DNA of 64,000 nucleotides, taken from positions 124,001 to 188,000 of the forward strand of contig NZ_NQKX01000007.1 of assembly GCF_002252635.1 (NCBI RefSeq). The letters are read 5' to 3'. The DNA is from Synechococcus sp. MW101C3. Its GTDB lineage: Bacteria; Cyanobacteriota; Cyanobacteriia; PCC-6307; Cyanobiaceae. The notes beneath the pieces are model-generated. The model ran no database searches. It saw only the letters and a program-made list of their open reading frames with translations, and had not been told where the DNA came from. The position numbers and the translations under genes are program-made. Positions 8,501 through 17,315 of the stretch are shown here, one piece after another (the stretch's first letter is position 1; every line of letters begins with the position of its first letter).

Positions 8501-10233
8501 AGGCGCCCCTGGGCGGTCAAGCCCGGCGCCGTCAAGTCGTCGAGACGCAGCAGCCCGTCCCTCCAGCCCAGCTGCGCGATGGTGGCCCCCAGCACCGACC
8601 GACCCTCCACGCTCACACCGGCCGGAGCCCGCAGCACGGCCGTGAGCGTGTTGGGCACGGCAGGACGGCCACCCGCCCTAGCGGAGGCGGCACGGGCCAG
8701 CAGGTCGAGGTTCAGCAGCGGGCGGCCCTGGCGGGCCAGCGAGCCCTGCAGGCGTGGGGCCAGCAGCGTTCCCGACGACTCCAGCTCCAGCGACAGCGGC
8801 TCCTGACGGCCCAGCAGCGAGCCCAGCCAGGGGGCGGCGCTCCAGAGGCTGGGGTGCAGCGAGCCCGACCGACTGCGCACCGCCAGCCTGGGCCAGAGCG
8901 CACCGTCGGCCACCAGCTGGGAACGGCCGGACGTCAGCTGTAAACGCCGCAAGTCCACTGCCAGGGAACGGCGCCGGTCCACCTGCAGATCGGCGCTGAG
9001 CGCCAGCGGTGCCGGACTGGTGGGCGTGCCTTTGCCGAGCGGAACCCGGCCGGTGAGCTGCACTCTTGGTTGCAGCCAGGGCCCCTGAACCTGCAGTTGC
9101 AGGCGATCGCCGCGCCGGGGATCTTCAGCACCGCCGGTGAGGGCGAAGGAACGGCCCGGCACCAGCGAACCAGCGGCGCTGCCGCGCCAGTTGGCCATGC
9201 TCCAGCGCATGGGATCGAGGCTGATCTGGTCGTCGCGGCAGCGCAGCTGGGCGCTGTCGGCTTGCCAGGGGGCGGGCAGCTGGGGGTCCTGCAGCTGCAG
9301 TCCGCCCAGGCGCAAGTTGCCGCCGCAGCGGAAGCGACCGGCTTGCTGCGGCAGTGTCAGCGACAACGACAGGCGGCCATCGGCGCGACCGCTGAGATGG
9401 CGCCCGCCGGCACCCCCTGGCCGCGCGAAACCGATGCCGGCCGGCAACAGGCCCGCCAGGGGCTCGAGCTGCACCTGCCGCAGCCGCAGCGCCAGATCAA
9501 GCTCGCGGCGGTCCCACTGGAAGCGGCCCTCGGCGCGCAGGCGGCCGGCAGCAGCGCCAACGGCTTGCCTCAGCCCGTCGCCGGCTGCAGGCCGACCAGC
9601 GAGAGCCGCCGGCTCAGGCTTGCGGGGCAGGCGTTGCGATCCGTTGAGGCGCCAGTTCACCAGGCGCTTCTGCAGGTTCACCGCCACCGAGCCCCGCAGC
9701 CGCAGGTGGAGCCCCGCCGGGGCAATGGTGACCGGCGTGGAATCGGCGAGGTGCACGTTCAGGTTCAGCCGCGGCGGCTGTCGGCCGGCGACGGTGCCGC
9801 CGAACACCCAGTACTGGCCGGCGGCATTGCGGACGAGATCCATCTCGGCGCCCCTCGCCGTGAGCTGGAGAGTGGGGGTCCAGGTCTGCAGGCTTCCCAA
9901 CGGATCCAGCCCCACAGTGAGGGAGCGCACCTTCACACTTGACCCGTCATTGGGGCCGGGGCTGAAGCGGCTGGCGCCGATCGCCATGCCCCAGGGCCGC
10001 AGCCCGTCGTAGGGGCCGAGTTCAAGGGGATGACCCAGGGCGCGGGTCAACTGACGTTCAAGGTCGGGGCGCCAGCGGTCGTAGAGGCTGCGGCCGATGT
10101 GATCGGCGCCGAACCAGCCCGTGGCCACCAGGCCTGCACCGAGCACTGTGGCCACCACCAATGGACGGCGCCGTCGCCGCCGGCCCACGGCCTGTGCCAC
10201 GGCCCCTGCATTGCGCTCAGCGTCGTCCCCCAT
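5542..10233 (-). CDS. tamB: Translocation and assembly module TamB-like protein (DUF490)
   Basis: A very large 1563-residue envelope protein. The N-terminus is a cytosolic Arg-rich patch (about 19-24) followed by one membrane anchor (about 25-42). The rest is a long run of beta-rich, Leu/Arg/Gly segments ending in a conserved C-terminal domain (about 1150-1563), which finishes with an aromatic-rich strand ending FFFRF, like an outer-membrane-associated strand. This matches the TamB/DUF490 family, periplasm-spanning proteins involved in outer-membrane protein or lipid transport. Cyanobacterial members are long and highly diverged. It heads the minus-strand run that continues into the ROK gene 11 bp later. 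Confidence 0.9.
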   Translation of the reverse strand: MGDDAERNAGAVAQAVGRRRRRRPLVVATVLGAGLVATGWFGADHIGRSLYDRWRPDLERQLTRALGHPLELGPYDGLRPWGMAIGASRFSPGPNDGSSVKVRSLTVGLDPLGSLQTWTPTLQLTARGAEMDLVRNAAGQYWVFGGTVAGRQPPRLNLNVHLADSTPVTIAPAGLHLRLRGSVAVNLQKRLVNWRLNGSQRLPRKPEPAALAGRPAAGDGLRQAVGAAAGRLRAEGRFQWDRRELDLALRLRQVQLEPLAGLLPAGIGFARPGGAGGRHLSGRADGRLSLSLTLPQQAGRFRCGGNLRLGGLQLQDPQLPAPWQADSAQLRCRDDQISLDPMRWSMANWRGSAAGSLVPGRSFALTGGAEDPRRGDRLQLQVQGPWLQPRVQLTGRVPLGKGTPTSPAPLALSADLQVDRRRSLAVDLRRLQLTSGRSQLVADGALWPRLAVRSRSGSLHPSLWSAAPWLGSLLGRQEPLSLELESSGTLLAPRLQGSLARQGRPLLNLDLLARAASARAGGRPAVPNTLTAVLRAPAGVSVEGRSVLGATIAQLGWRDGLLRLDDLTAPGLTAQGRLPLRWQNRRGLVAGDLDLLLDLPAYPLQRLSPLVGVRLFGTLGARGSLRGPLAALRPDLRLEVADLGSGPLQLRERWTGRLVAAGSGSQLSMRSTGTALPGTLTASLDTSWLPRQVSLQRQGGTLALNGSREQYRWQARGLPLNGLRLETTRGGRREPLQGLLSGQGVVGLAPLTMNGRVQVERPALLGLLARELVAEGDLRQGRYRLRGRVDPLSGGQLNLRATGSGGGPLQLAFEGRSLTSAFFEQVLQLRARTGGVVGPPQGRASDLGVLAIDTLGGTVADQLAALAAARARLEDSAQAGMAPRPKFRTDLLRGLVDLDGTLAGPNLAALRLTLNAKGHLWLKGDDRDQALQLEPFVVRLQGPLGPGLGQFALEGLSLGLLALITPVPNGLRGTIDLEGRFRIGGAGRPGSAPEPQFTTRVALRDGSLNGIPLVLENAQVSLDEAAVSAQASLRGDSAADSVDLSARVPLDPASDGLRLRLSSRGDGLRFLTALGGKQLLWRRGSADLELLVRGSLDDPSANGFLRVRGGELLLAGQEVTRLEATVLFDFEQLLVQEFSGQVGQKGAIKAAGSLRLFTPLPEEKPLQVELTTARLSVPRLNAQTDALLTVTGTLLRPLVGGEVNVSRGKLNVQPGQLAQSEQIEGGEGKTVAVRPVAMQTLLESNWDFQQPLVLMGAGVDTGSGEALRSSVPDLSYFKLEDLRLNLGPDLEVVMPPVAAFRTTGLLTLNGPIDSSLQARGVVRLRGGRLTLFTTTFTLDPDAPNVAVFTPSLGLVPFLDIALRTRVSNSLEVGRSPGFVTEQDLRGGFTPLDQLNLVRVVMKISGPADRIGESLELRSNPPLSQERLVALIGGNSLAGLTGGNAGAALATVLGQSLLSPLVSTLTDALGQRVSFAIYPSYVVPTDSQNPNRGNGRVPSQLVLATDFGLDLTDRINLSMLAAPNRSDIPPQFTLRYQVNDTYGLQGSVDAEGRWQTQLQFFFRF

Positions 10234-10266
10234 CGGCTCGCTTCTATCACCGCCTGAGGTGGCCGC

Positions 10267-10276
10267 AATATATAAG
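10267..10276. promoter_or_regulatory. Possible shared AT box in the divergent tamB / ycf51 promoter region
   Basis: The 68-bp divergent gap holds one AT-rich island, AATATATAAG, in an otherwise GC-rich stretch. It can serve as a -10 element in both directions: TATATA/TATAAG toward ycf51 (about 30 bp before its ATG) and TATATT toward tamB (about 35 bp before its ATG). No convincing -35 box is visible on either side. Position and composition are seen; promoter function is inferred. Confidence 0.35.
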
Positions 10277-10301
10277 TTGAATCCCCTGCCGCCCAGCCCC
10301 C

Positions 10302-10769
10302 ATGCCTGCCGATCCGATCCTGCTCAAAGCCGGGCAGTGGCTCGCGGGGGCGAGCGCGGTGCTGGCCGTGGCGACCCTGGTGGGGTTCATCTCCAGCTGG
10401 GGGATCCGCTTCCGGCTGGTGGGGGTCACCAGCTTCACTGTGCTGCTGTCACTCTCCTGCTGGGCCTTCGCGATCAGCTACAACCCCCGTGAGAAGGTCG
10501 AAGGGGCGGTGAACGCTCCGATCGTGTTCGACAACGGCACCAACCTGGTGGTGGCCACCGCCGGCGCCGATCTGAGCCCAGCCTCCTACGGGCCCACCGT
10601 GGAGCAGTTGGCCCGCAACCTGCGCGGCAGTGGCCGCATCACCACCGACGGCAGCGTTCATGTGCGCCTGCGGCGTGTGGAAACGGTGGCACCAGGCGTG
10701 AGCAAGCCCGTGGTGCTGGCGGAAGCCACCCGCGGCCGCGATGGAACCGTGGTGGTGATCAAGCCCTGA
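10302..10769 (+). CDS. ycf51: Ycf51 family protein (DUF2518), two membrane segments
   Basis: A 155-residue membrane protein of the Ycf51 family, found in cyanobacteria and some algal plastids. Two hydrophobic segments lie at about 13-31 and 40-58, separated by the family's WGIRFRLVGVTSF signature. The soluble C-terminal part contains a conserved YDNGT-like stretch (here FDNGTN) and a GVSKPV motif. The biochemical role of Ycf51 is not known to me. It opens the plus-strand block and is followed 14 bp later by the DUF4332 gene. Confidence 0.8.
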   Translation: MPADPILLKAGQWLAGASAVLAVATLVGFISSWGIRFRLVGVTSFTVLLSLSCWAFAISYNPREKVEGAVNAPIVFDNGTNLVVATAGADLSPASYGPTVEQLARNLRGSGRITTDGSVHVRLRRVETVAPGVSKPVVLAEATRGRDGTVVVIKP

Positions 10770-10783
10770 ACGTCCCCGCCCCC

Positions 10784-11173
10784 ATGTATCCCCTGCCCCA
10801 GCACTTCCATCTGGAGCAGGAGCAACTCCAGGCCGCCGGCGTGCGGGAGTGGGCCAGCCTGGCCCGGCTCCAGGACGGGGCCCTGCGCCAGTTGGCGAGA
10901 CAGGGGGCTTCCGAACAGCGGCTGACGCGTCTGCGCGGCCAGGCAAGGCTGATGGAGGCGCTCGCCCTCGACGCCGGTGATGCGGCCCTGTTGCTCCATG
11001 CCGGCATTGCCACAGCCACCGCTCTGGCGGAATGCTCACCGGAACGGTTGCAGGTGCAGCTCACCCGGCTGGAGCGGGCCCTGCGGCCAGGAGCTCTTGC
11101 CAGAATCGACCGTGACACCGTGCGCGGCTGGATCCTTCGGGCCCGCAAGGCATCCAGTCGCTCCCCAAACTGA
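10784..11173 (+). CDS. DUF4332 helix-hairpin-helix-like protein
   Basis: A small all-helical protein of 129 residues, rich in Leu, Ala, Gln and Arg, with no membrane segment. The layout, with repeats of an (L/V)xxAGIxTxxxLA type such as LLHAGIATATALAECSP at about 70-86, fits DUF4332, a helix-hairpin-helix-like domain common in cyanobacteria. HhH folds often bind DNA, but that is not shown here. It lies 14 bp downstream of ycf51 and is probably cotranscribed. Function unknown. Confidence 0.65.
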   Translation: MYPLPQHFHLEQEQLQAAGVREWASLARLQDGALRQLARQGASEQRLTRLRGQARLMEALALDAGDAALLLHAGIATATALAECSPERLQVQLTRLERALRPGALARIDRDTVRGWILRARKASSRSPN

Positions 11174-11238
11174 CCCGCCGCGCCCCTGCCCCACCCTCCA
11201 TCTCACTGGAATGGGAGCACTCCCTCCTTGGTCTTGCA

Positions 11239-11547
11239 TTGACTTACACCCGTCGCTGGGGAGACACCAGCCATGCGCTCTGCTCCCTCACAGCCGCACT
11301 CGCATCGTTCGCCGTACTGGCAGCCGCTCCAGCCGGTGCCGCTTCCGCCCTGCTCGAATCGGTCAAACAGAATCCGCAGGTGGCCCAGAACCTCTGCAGT
11401 CAGTTGCGTGCCCTCAATGCCCAGGGCGTCCGCTCCAGTTCCCCCCAGGCTGTAGCGATGGTGGCCCAGAGCCGCAACGTCAGCACTCAGGACGCCGAAG
11501 TGCTGACGACTTACGTGGTGGGCCTCTACTGCCCAGACGTGCGCTGA
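11239..11547 (+). CDS. Small secreted protein of unknown function
   Basis: A conserved-looking exported protein of about 102 residues. A signal peptide is clear: hydrophobic core SLTAALASFAVLAAAP with an AGAASA cleavage region near residue 35. The mature part is about 67 residues with two Cys, one in QNLCSQLR and one in LYCPDV, which may pair. The frame has no ATG or GTG before the signal peptide; TTG at 11239 is the only start I find. An ATG at 11273 is in another frame and gives no sensible protein, so a sequencing frameshift near the start cannot be excluded. Role unknown. Confidence 0.6.
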   Translation: MTYTRRWGDTSHALCSLTAALASFAVLAAAPAGAASALLESVKQNPQVAQNLCSQLRALNAQGVRSSSPQAVAMVAQSRNVSTQDAEVLTTYVVGLYCPDVR

Positions 11548-11556
11548 GCCGCACCG

Positions 11557-13149
11557 GTGCCTGACGCCCTGCCGGTGGAGTCCAGCGACACCTGGATGCC
11601 CTGCGCCGATGGGGTGAAGCTGGCCAGCCGCGTCTGGAAGCCGAGCACGCCTGGGCGCTGGCCGGTTTTGCTGGTGCGCCAGCCCTATGGCCGGGCCATC
11701 GCCTCCACCATCACCGCCGCCCATCCCCACTGGTATGCCCAGCAGGGCTATGCGGTGGTGGTGCAGGACGTGCGCGGTCGGGGCGATTCGGCCGGCCAGT
11801 TCGAAGGATTCGCCCAGGAGGCCCTGGATGGGGCCACCGCGGTGCAATGGGCGCGCAGCCTGCCGTTCGCCGATGGCAAGGTGGGCACCTACGGCTTTTC
11901 CTATCAGGGCCTCACCCAGGTGCTGGGCAGCGCAGACACGGCGCCACCCGATGCCATGGCCCCGGCCATGACCGGCCTCGATGAACGGCTTCACTGGGCT
12001 AGCGACGGGGGCGCACACCGCTGGGCGCTGGGGCTGGGCTGGGCACTGCAGCTGGCCGCAGAAACCGTGCGCCGCCGCGGTGACCACGACGCCTGGCAGG
12101 CGATCCGCCGCAGCCTGGAGAGCGGGCAGTTCCTGATGGAGGGGATGGCGCTGCTGGAGCGCCACGACCCCAACGGCATGGGGCTCGGCTGGCTGCACCT
12201 TGATCCCCGGGACCCGCACGGCTGGCGTTGCCACCACCCTCCGCCGGCCCTGCTGCGCCAGCCCATGCTGCTGATCGGCGGCTGGCTCGACCCACATCTT
12301 TGCGGCGTGCTTGACCTGCTTGAACGCAGTCGGGCGTGCGGCGGCTCAGCGAAACTGCTGGTGGGTCCCTGGACCCATCTGAACTGGAACGGCGGAATTG
12401 ATCAGCTGCAGCTGGCCTTCTTCGACCGGCATCTGCGTGGCCGTGAGCCCACCAAGATGCCGGCTGCCTGCGCACTAGGCGACCTCACCAGCGGGGCCTG
12501 GGTCCCTGCCCCGGCCGCTCCTCATCCTTCCCTGGTGTGGGGCCTACGCAGCGGCGGGCTGGCGGCGATCAATGCAAATGAGGGGCAGCTCACAGAGGCC
12601 GGGAAGGGGGGTGGTGCGGTGTGGCTGGTGCACGACCCCTGGCGGCCCTGCCCCGGCCGTGGTGGCCATCTGGCCCTGGAGGCCGGCCTGGTGGAGAGGG
12701 GCGACATCGACCAGCGCAGCGATGTGGCCTGTTTCACCTCGGCGCCTCTCGCGCAGGATGTGCAGCTGTGCGGCAGGCCAGAGCTGGTGGTGGATCTGGC
12801 CGCCGATCAGCTCGGCCACGACCTGTGTGGGGCGCTTTCGGTGGTGCGCGCCGGTGGCAGTCAGGTGCTGCAGCTCTGCACAGGGGTGAGTCGCTGGCTC
12901 GGCCACGATGCCCTGACCGTGCAACGACGCCGGCTGCAGTTCCAGCCCCTGCTGGCCACGCTTCGCGCCGGCGAATGCCTGCGCCTGTCTTTGGCGGCGG
13001 CGGCATGGCCGCAGATCGCCGTCAATCCCGGCGATGGCTATCACCCCAGGGGCCGCACAGGTCCCGACCATCGGGTGATCACCCTCCAGTTCAGTCTCCA
13101 AGAGGCGCAGTTGCACCTCAAGCCGCTCACGTCGGCGAAACTTTGCTGA
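11557..13149 (+). CDS. CocE/NonD family hydrolase (peptidase S15-like)
   Basis: A 530-residue acyl hydrolase of the CocE / X-Pro dipeptidyl-peptidase family. The nucleophile elbow is GFSYQG at about 114-119 and is preceded by the family stretch VVVQDVRGRGDSAG. A catalytic Asp (GGWLDPH) and His (GPWTHLNW) follow in the expected order at about 245 and 272. The C-terminal third is the jelly-roll domain typical of the family. It starts with GTG at 11557, 9 bp after the small secreted protein. Cyanobacterial members have no established substrate; esterase or peptidase activity is the general expectation. Confidence 0.88.
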   Translation: MPDALPVESSDTWMPCADGVKLASRVWKPSTPGRWPVLLVRQPYGRAIASTITAAHPHWYAQQGYAVVVQDVRGRGDSAGQFEGFAQEALDGATAVQWARSLPFADGKVGTYGFSYQGLTQVLGSADTAPPDAMAPAMTGLDERLHWASDGGAHRWALGLGWALQLAAETVRRRGDHDAWQAIRRSLESGQFLMEGMALLERHDPNGMGLGWLHLDPRDPHGWRCHHPPPALLRQPMLLIGGWLDPHLCGVLDLLERSRACGGSAKLLVGPWTHLNWNGGIDQLQLAFFDRHLRGREPTKMPAACALGDLTSGAWVPAPAAPHPSLVWGLRSGGLAAINANEGQLTEAGKGGGAVWLVHDPWRPCPGRGGHLALEAGLVERGDIDQRSDVACFTSAPLAQDVQLCGRPELVVDLAADQLGHDLCGALSVVRAGGSQVLQLCTGVSRWLGHDALTVQRRRLQFQPLLATLRAGECLRLSLAAAAWPQIAVNPGDGYHPRGRTGPDHRVITLQFSLQEAQLHLKPLTSAKLC

Positions 13150-13168
13150 TCCCAACCCTCTGACTGCC

Positions 13169-13867
13169 ATGGTTCTACGTTCAGCCCTTCTGGCTGCGGC
13201 CCTGTTGGCCGGCTTCTCGGGGCCGGCGGCACTGGCCACTACCAGCCTCTCCCAGGCCGACGCCAAGCGTGCAGCAGAAAACCTGCTCACGGCCATCGGC
13301 CAGAGGAACAGCCAGGCGATCTACGAGCAGCTGGCTCCGGAGTTGCGCCAATCCACGACCGTTGAAAAGGTCAATCAGCGCCTGCAGGGCCAGGAAAGGA
13401 TCCTCGGCAGCAAGGTGCTCGAGGTTGTGAGTGGGGTGGACGACAGCACGGTGGAAGCGGAGCTGACCACCCCCAGCGGTGCAAAGAAGATCGTGCTGGT
13501 GGTCGACGAACGGGGCCGGTTGCTGGCCTGGGAGTGGGAGCGCAGCAGCACACCAATCCGTCAGATCGCCAGCAGCTTCGTTACCGCAGTGAGCCGTGGC
13601 GAAGTGGTGACGGCACGGAGCATGCTGTCGCTGGAGCTGCAGCAGCAGATCTCCGCGCAGGAACTCACAAACCGCTGGCAGAACCTGGAAAAACGCACCG
13701 GCCCCTTCCAGCGGGTGCGCGGCACCCTGGTGGCCAGCCAGGGTGGTGACCAGCAGCTGGTGCTCGTCACCACCCAGTTCAGTCGTCTCACCGACAACCT
13801 GTTCGTGATCCTCGATTCCGCCGGCCACATCATCGGCATCGATTTCCCCACCACCCCGCCGCGCTGA
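13169..13867 (+). CDS. Secreted protein with two DUF3887-like repeats
   Basis: A 232-residue exported protein. The signal peptide occupies about residues 1-23 (ALLAAALLAGFSGPAALA). The mature part contains two related segments of about 90 residues, each with a helix, a [QR]L...L pattern and beta strands: one covers RAAENLLTAIGQRN and the other SSFVTAVSRGEV. This resembles the DUF3887 / NTF2-like fold found in small secreted bacterial proteins. It lies 19 bp behind the CocE-like gene and 53 bp before glgB. Function unknown; the duplication is my reading of the sequence. Confidence 0.65.
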   Translation: MVLRSALLAAALLAGFSGPAALATTSLSQADAKRAAENLLTAIGQRNSQAIYEQLAPELRQSTTVEKVNQRLQGQERILGSKVLEVVSGVDDSTVEAELTTPSGAKKIVLVVDERGRLLAWEWERSSTPIRQIASSFVTAVSRGEVVTARSMLSLELQQQISAQELTNRWQNLEKRTGPFQRVRGTLVASQGGDQQLVLVTTQFSRLTDNLFVILDSAGHIIGIDFPTTPPR

Positions 13868-13920
13868 GGCGGCGGAGCAGGTGGGCGGCCTAAGCTCCCG
13901 GCTCGCCCGCATGTGCGCCC

Positions 13921-16230
13921 ATGGCTCCCGCCAGCCTCGACTGGATGGTCCAAGACGGTCAGAAACTCGAAGAGTGCCGTCACGATCATCCGTTTGCGGT
14001 GCTGGGGCCCCAACCTCTCGGCGATCACTGGGTGGTGCGGGCCTGGATGCCCGAGGCCGAACGGGTGGAACTGCGTCTCAATGGCCAGTCGCTGGCGATG
14101 GAGTGCCCCCATCACCGCTGGCTGTTCGAAGCGGAACTGGATCACGATCCCGCCCAGAATTACCAGTTGTGGGTGCGACGCGCAGGTATCGAGCACCAGC
14201 AGCACGACCCATGGGCCTTCCGTGAAGAGTGGATGGGCGAGCTCGATCGCCATCTCTTCGCCGAAGGCAACCACCACCACATCTGGCGGCGGCTTGGAGC
14301 CCATGTGTGCGAGCGCAATGGTGTGGCGGGCGTGCAGTTCGCCCTGTGGGCTCCCAATGCCCTCACGGTGGCGATGCTGGGCGATTTCAACGGTTGGGAT
14401 GGCCGCCACCATCCGATGCAGCTGCGCCTCGGTGGCATCTGGGAGCTGTTCATCCCCGGGCTGATGCCGGGAACGATCTACAAATACGAAGTCCGCAATC
14501 AACACGGGCACTGCTATCAGAAGGCCGATCCCTACGGCTTCCAGCACGAGGTGCGACCGCAGCAGGGGTCGGTGGTGGCGCAGTTGGGCCAGTACCGCTG
14601 GTCCGACCAGGGCTGGCTGGCCGAGCGCGACAGCCGCGATCCGCTGGAGCAGCCGATCGCCGTCTACGAGATGCATCTGGGCAGCTGGATGCACGCGGCC
14701 ATGGATCAACCGTTCATTGAGCCCGATGGCACGCCCCGGCCGCCGGTGGCCGCCGCTGATCTCAAGCCAGGCGCCAGGCTGCTCACCTATCCGGAACTGG
14801 CCGACCGCCTGATCCCCTATGTGAAAGCACGCGGCTTCACCCACATCGAGCTGCTGCCGATCGCCGAGCATCCGTTCGATGGCTCCTGGGGGTATCAAGT
14901 CACCGGCTTCTATGCCCCCACCAGCCGCTTCGGTTCCCCGGATGAGTTCCGTGCCTTCGTGGACCGCTGCCACGCCGAAGGCATCGGCGTGCTGCTCGAC
15001 TGGGTGCCGGGCCACTTCCCCAAGGACAGCCATGGCCTGGCCTTCTTCGATGGCTGCCACCTCTACGAGCACGCCGATTCACGCATCGGTGAGCACAAGG
15101 AATGGGGCACGCTGATCTTCAACTACAGCCGCAACGAAGTGCGCAACTTCCTGGTGGCCAATCTTGTGTATTGGTTCGAGGAGTTCCACATCGATGGCAT
15201 CCGGGTGGATGCTGTGGCGTCCATGCTGTACCGCGATTATCTCCGCCCGGATGGAGAGTGGCTGCCGAACGAATACGGCGGCAGGGAAAATCTCGAGGCC
15301 GTGCGCTTCCTGCAGCAGGCCAATGCGGTGCTTTTCCATCATTTCCCGGGGGCGCTGTCGATCGCCGAAGAATCCACCACCTGGCCCATGGTCACCAAGC
15401 CCACCGAAATCGGTGGCCTGGGCTTCAACTTGAAGTGGAACATGGGCTGGATGCACGACATGCTCGATTACTTCGAGCTGGATCATTGGTTCCGCCAGTT
15501 CCATCAGAACAACATCAGCTTCTCGATCTGGTATCACTACACCGAGAACTTCATGCTGGCCCTCAGCCATGATGAAGTGGTGCACGGCAAGAGCAGCCTG
15601 CTGCACAAGATGCCCGGCGACGATTGGCTGAAGTTCGCCAACGTGCGCGCCCTTCTCGCCTACATGTGGACCCACCCGGGCAAGAAGACCATCTTCATGG
15701 GGATGGAATTCGGCCAGCGCTCCGAATGGAACGTGTGGGGCGATCTGCAGTGGGATCTGCTCCAGTACGACGCCCACAAAGGCCTGCTGGCCATGGTTGA
15801 CGACCTCAACCGCTTCTACCGCGAAGAGCCAGCGCTCTGGCGCGACGACTTCGTTGAATACGGCTTCCAGTGGATCGACTGCAGCGACAACCGCCACTCC
15901 GTGATCAGCTTCATGCGCCGGGAGAGCACTACTGGGCGCTGGCTGGTGGTGGTGGCCAACTTCACCCCGCAGAGTCATTCCCACTACCGGGTGGGGGTGC
16001 CGCTCGAGGGCTACTACAGCGAGGTGTTCAACACCGACAGCAGCCGTTACGGCGGCAGCAACCTCGGCAATCTCGGCGGCAAGTTCACCGATACCTGCCC
16101 CATGCACTGCTACGAGCAATCCATCAACCTCTGCCTGCCGCCTCTCAGCGTCCTGGTGCTGCAGCGCGATGAAGCCCGCAGCCAGGCCCTGTGTGACGAA
16201 TCCACCGAAGCCGGCCGGCTGGTCGGGTAG
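13921..16230 (+). CDS. glgB: 1,4-alpha-glucan branching enzyme (GH13)
   Basis: Makes alpha-1,6 branches in glycogen, the carbon store of cyanobacteria. The 769 residues include two N-terminal CBM48-type modules (about 20-110 and 125-225), the second with [13 protein letters not shown]. The GH13 barrel follows, with nucleophile D430 in [10 protein letters not shown], the acid/base Glu at 483/484 in IAEESTTWP and D551 in [12 protein letters not shown]-terminal beta domain ends the protein. Length and domain order are standard. It starts with ATG at 13921 and hemE follows 26 bp after the stop. Confidence 0.98.
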   Translation: MAPASLDWMVQDGQKLEECRHDHPFAVLGPQPLGDHWVVRAWMPEAERVELRLNGQSLAMECPHHRWLFEAELDHDPAQNYQLWVRRAGIEHQQHDPWAFREEWMGELDRHLFAEGNHHHIWRRLGAHVCERNGVAGVQFALWAPNALTVAMLGDFNGWDGRHHPMQLRLGGIWELFIPGLMPGTIYKYEVRNQHGHCYQKADPYGFQHEVRPQQGSVVAQLGQYRWSDQGWLAERDSRDPLEQPIAVYEMHLGSWMHAAMDQPFIEPDGTPRPPVAAADLKPGARLLTYPELADRLIPYVKARGFTHIELLPIAEHPFDGSWGYQVTGFYAPTSRFGSPDEFRAFVDRCHAEGIGVLLDWVPGHFPKDSHGLAFFDGCHLYEHADSRIGEHKEWGTLIFNYSRNEVRNFLVANLVYWFEEFHIDGIRVDAVASMLYRDYLRPDGEWLPNEYGGRENLEAVRFLQQANAVLFHHFPGALSIAEESTTWPMVTKPTEIGGLGFNLKWNMGWMHDMLDYFELDHWFRQFHQNNISFSIWYHYTENFMLALSHDEVVHGKSSLLHKMPGDDWLKFANVRALLAYMWTHPGKKTIFMGMEFGQRSEWNVWGDLQWDLLQYDAHKGLLAMVDDLNRFYREEPALWRDDFVEYGFQWIDCSDNRHSVISFMRRESTTGRWLVVVANFTPQSHSHYRVGVPLEGYYSEVFNTDSSRYGGSNLGNLGGKFTDTCPMHCYEQSINLCLPPLSVLVLQRDEARSQALCDESTEAGRLVG

Positions 16231-16256
16231 GTTCGCCGCTGGCATTCCCTCCCTCC

Positions 16257-17315
16257 ATGGCCGAAACCCTGCCCCTGCTGCTGCGCGCTGCCCGAGGCGA
16301 GCAGGTGGAGCGGCCGCCGGTCTGGATGATGCGGCAGGCCGGCCGTTATATGAAGGTCTACCGCGACCTGCGTGACCGCCACCCCGGCTTCCGGGAACGC
16401 TCGGAGATCCCCGACCTCTCCTACGAGATCTCGATGCAGCCGTTTGAGGCCTTCGCGCCCGACGGTGTGATCCTGTTCTCCGACATCCTCACGCCGCTGC
16501 CGGGTATCGGCATCGACTTCGACATCATTGAGAGCAAGGGGCCGATCATTGATCCGCCGATCCGCAGCCAGGCCCAGGTGGATGCCCTGCGGCCGCTGGA
16601 ACCCGCCGCCGCCCTCCCCTTCGTGGGCGAGGTGCTGGGCAGGCTGCGCCAGAGCGTGGGCAACCAGGCGGCCGTGCTCGGCTTTGTGGGCGCTCCCTGG
16701 ACCCTTGCCGCCTATGCGGTGGAAGGCAAGAGCAGCAAGAACTACGCCGTGATCAAGGCGATGGCGTTCCAGGAGCCGGCGCTGCTGCATCAGCTGCTGG
16801 GCCACCTGGCCGATTCGATCGCCACCTACGTGAGCTACCAGATCGAAAGCGGCGCCCAGGTTGTGCAGCTGTTCGATTCCTGGGCCGGTCAGCTCAGCCC
16901 GATCGACTACGACACCTTCGCCGCTCCTTACCAGAAGCGCGTGGTGGACCAGGTGAAGGCGAAGCACCCGGACACCCCGCTGATCCTTTACATCTCCGGC
17001 AGCGCCGGCGTGCTGGAGCGCATGGCCACCACCGGCGTGGATTTCATCTCCCTCGACTGGACCGTGGACATGGCCGACGGCTGCGCCCGTCTGCCCCAGC
17101 ACCTCGGGGTGCAGGGCAACGTGGATCCCGGCCTGCTGTTCGGCACGCCTGAGGCGATCCGCGCCCGCATCGTCGACACGGTGCTCAAGGCGCGCGGCCG
17201 CCGTCACATCCTCAACCTGGGGCACGGCATCCTGCCCGGCACACCCGAAGACAACGCCCGCGTGTTCTTCGAAGCCGGCAAGTCGGTGAATGAGTGGATC
17301 GGGGCGGCTGTTTGA
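16257..17315 (+). CDS. hemE: Uroporphyrinogen decarboxylase
   Basis: Decarboxylates uroporphyrinogen III to coproporphyrinogen III on the way to heme and chlorophyll. The 352 residues match the family. Signature one, [13 protein letters not shown] (about 20-32), carries the substrate-binding Arg residues; signature two is [16 protein letters not shown] (about 141-156). A conserved FDSWAG and the C-terminal LGHGILPGT are also present. It is preceded by glgB by 26 bp and overlaps the epimerase gene. This enzyme is essential in phototrophs. Confidence 0.98.
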   Translation: MAETLPLLLRAARGEQVERPPVWMMRQAGRYMKVYRDLRDRHPGFRERSEIPDLSYEISMQPFEAFAPDGVILFSDILTPLPGIGIDFDIIESKGPIIDPPIRSQAQVDALRPLEPAAALPFVGEVLGRLRQSVGNQAAVLGFVGAPWTLAAYAVEGKSSKNYAVIKAMAFQEPALLHQLLGHLADSIATYVSYQIESGAQVVQLFDSWAGQLSPIDYDTFAAPYQKRVVDQVKAKHPDTPLILYISGSAGVLERMATTGVDFISLDWTVDMADGCARLPQHLGVQGNVDPGLLFGTPEAIRARIVDTVLKARGRRHILNLGHGILPGTPEDNARVFFEAGKSVNEWIGAAV

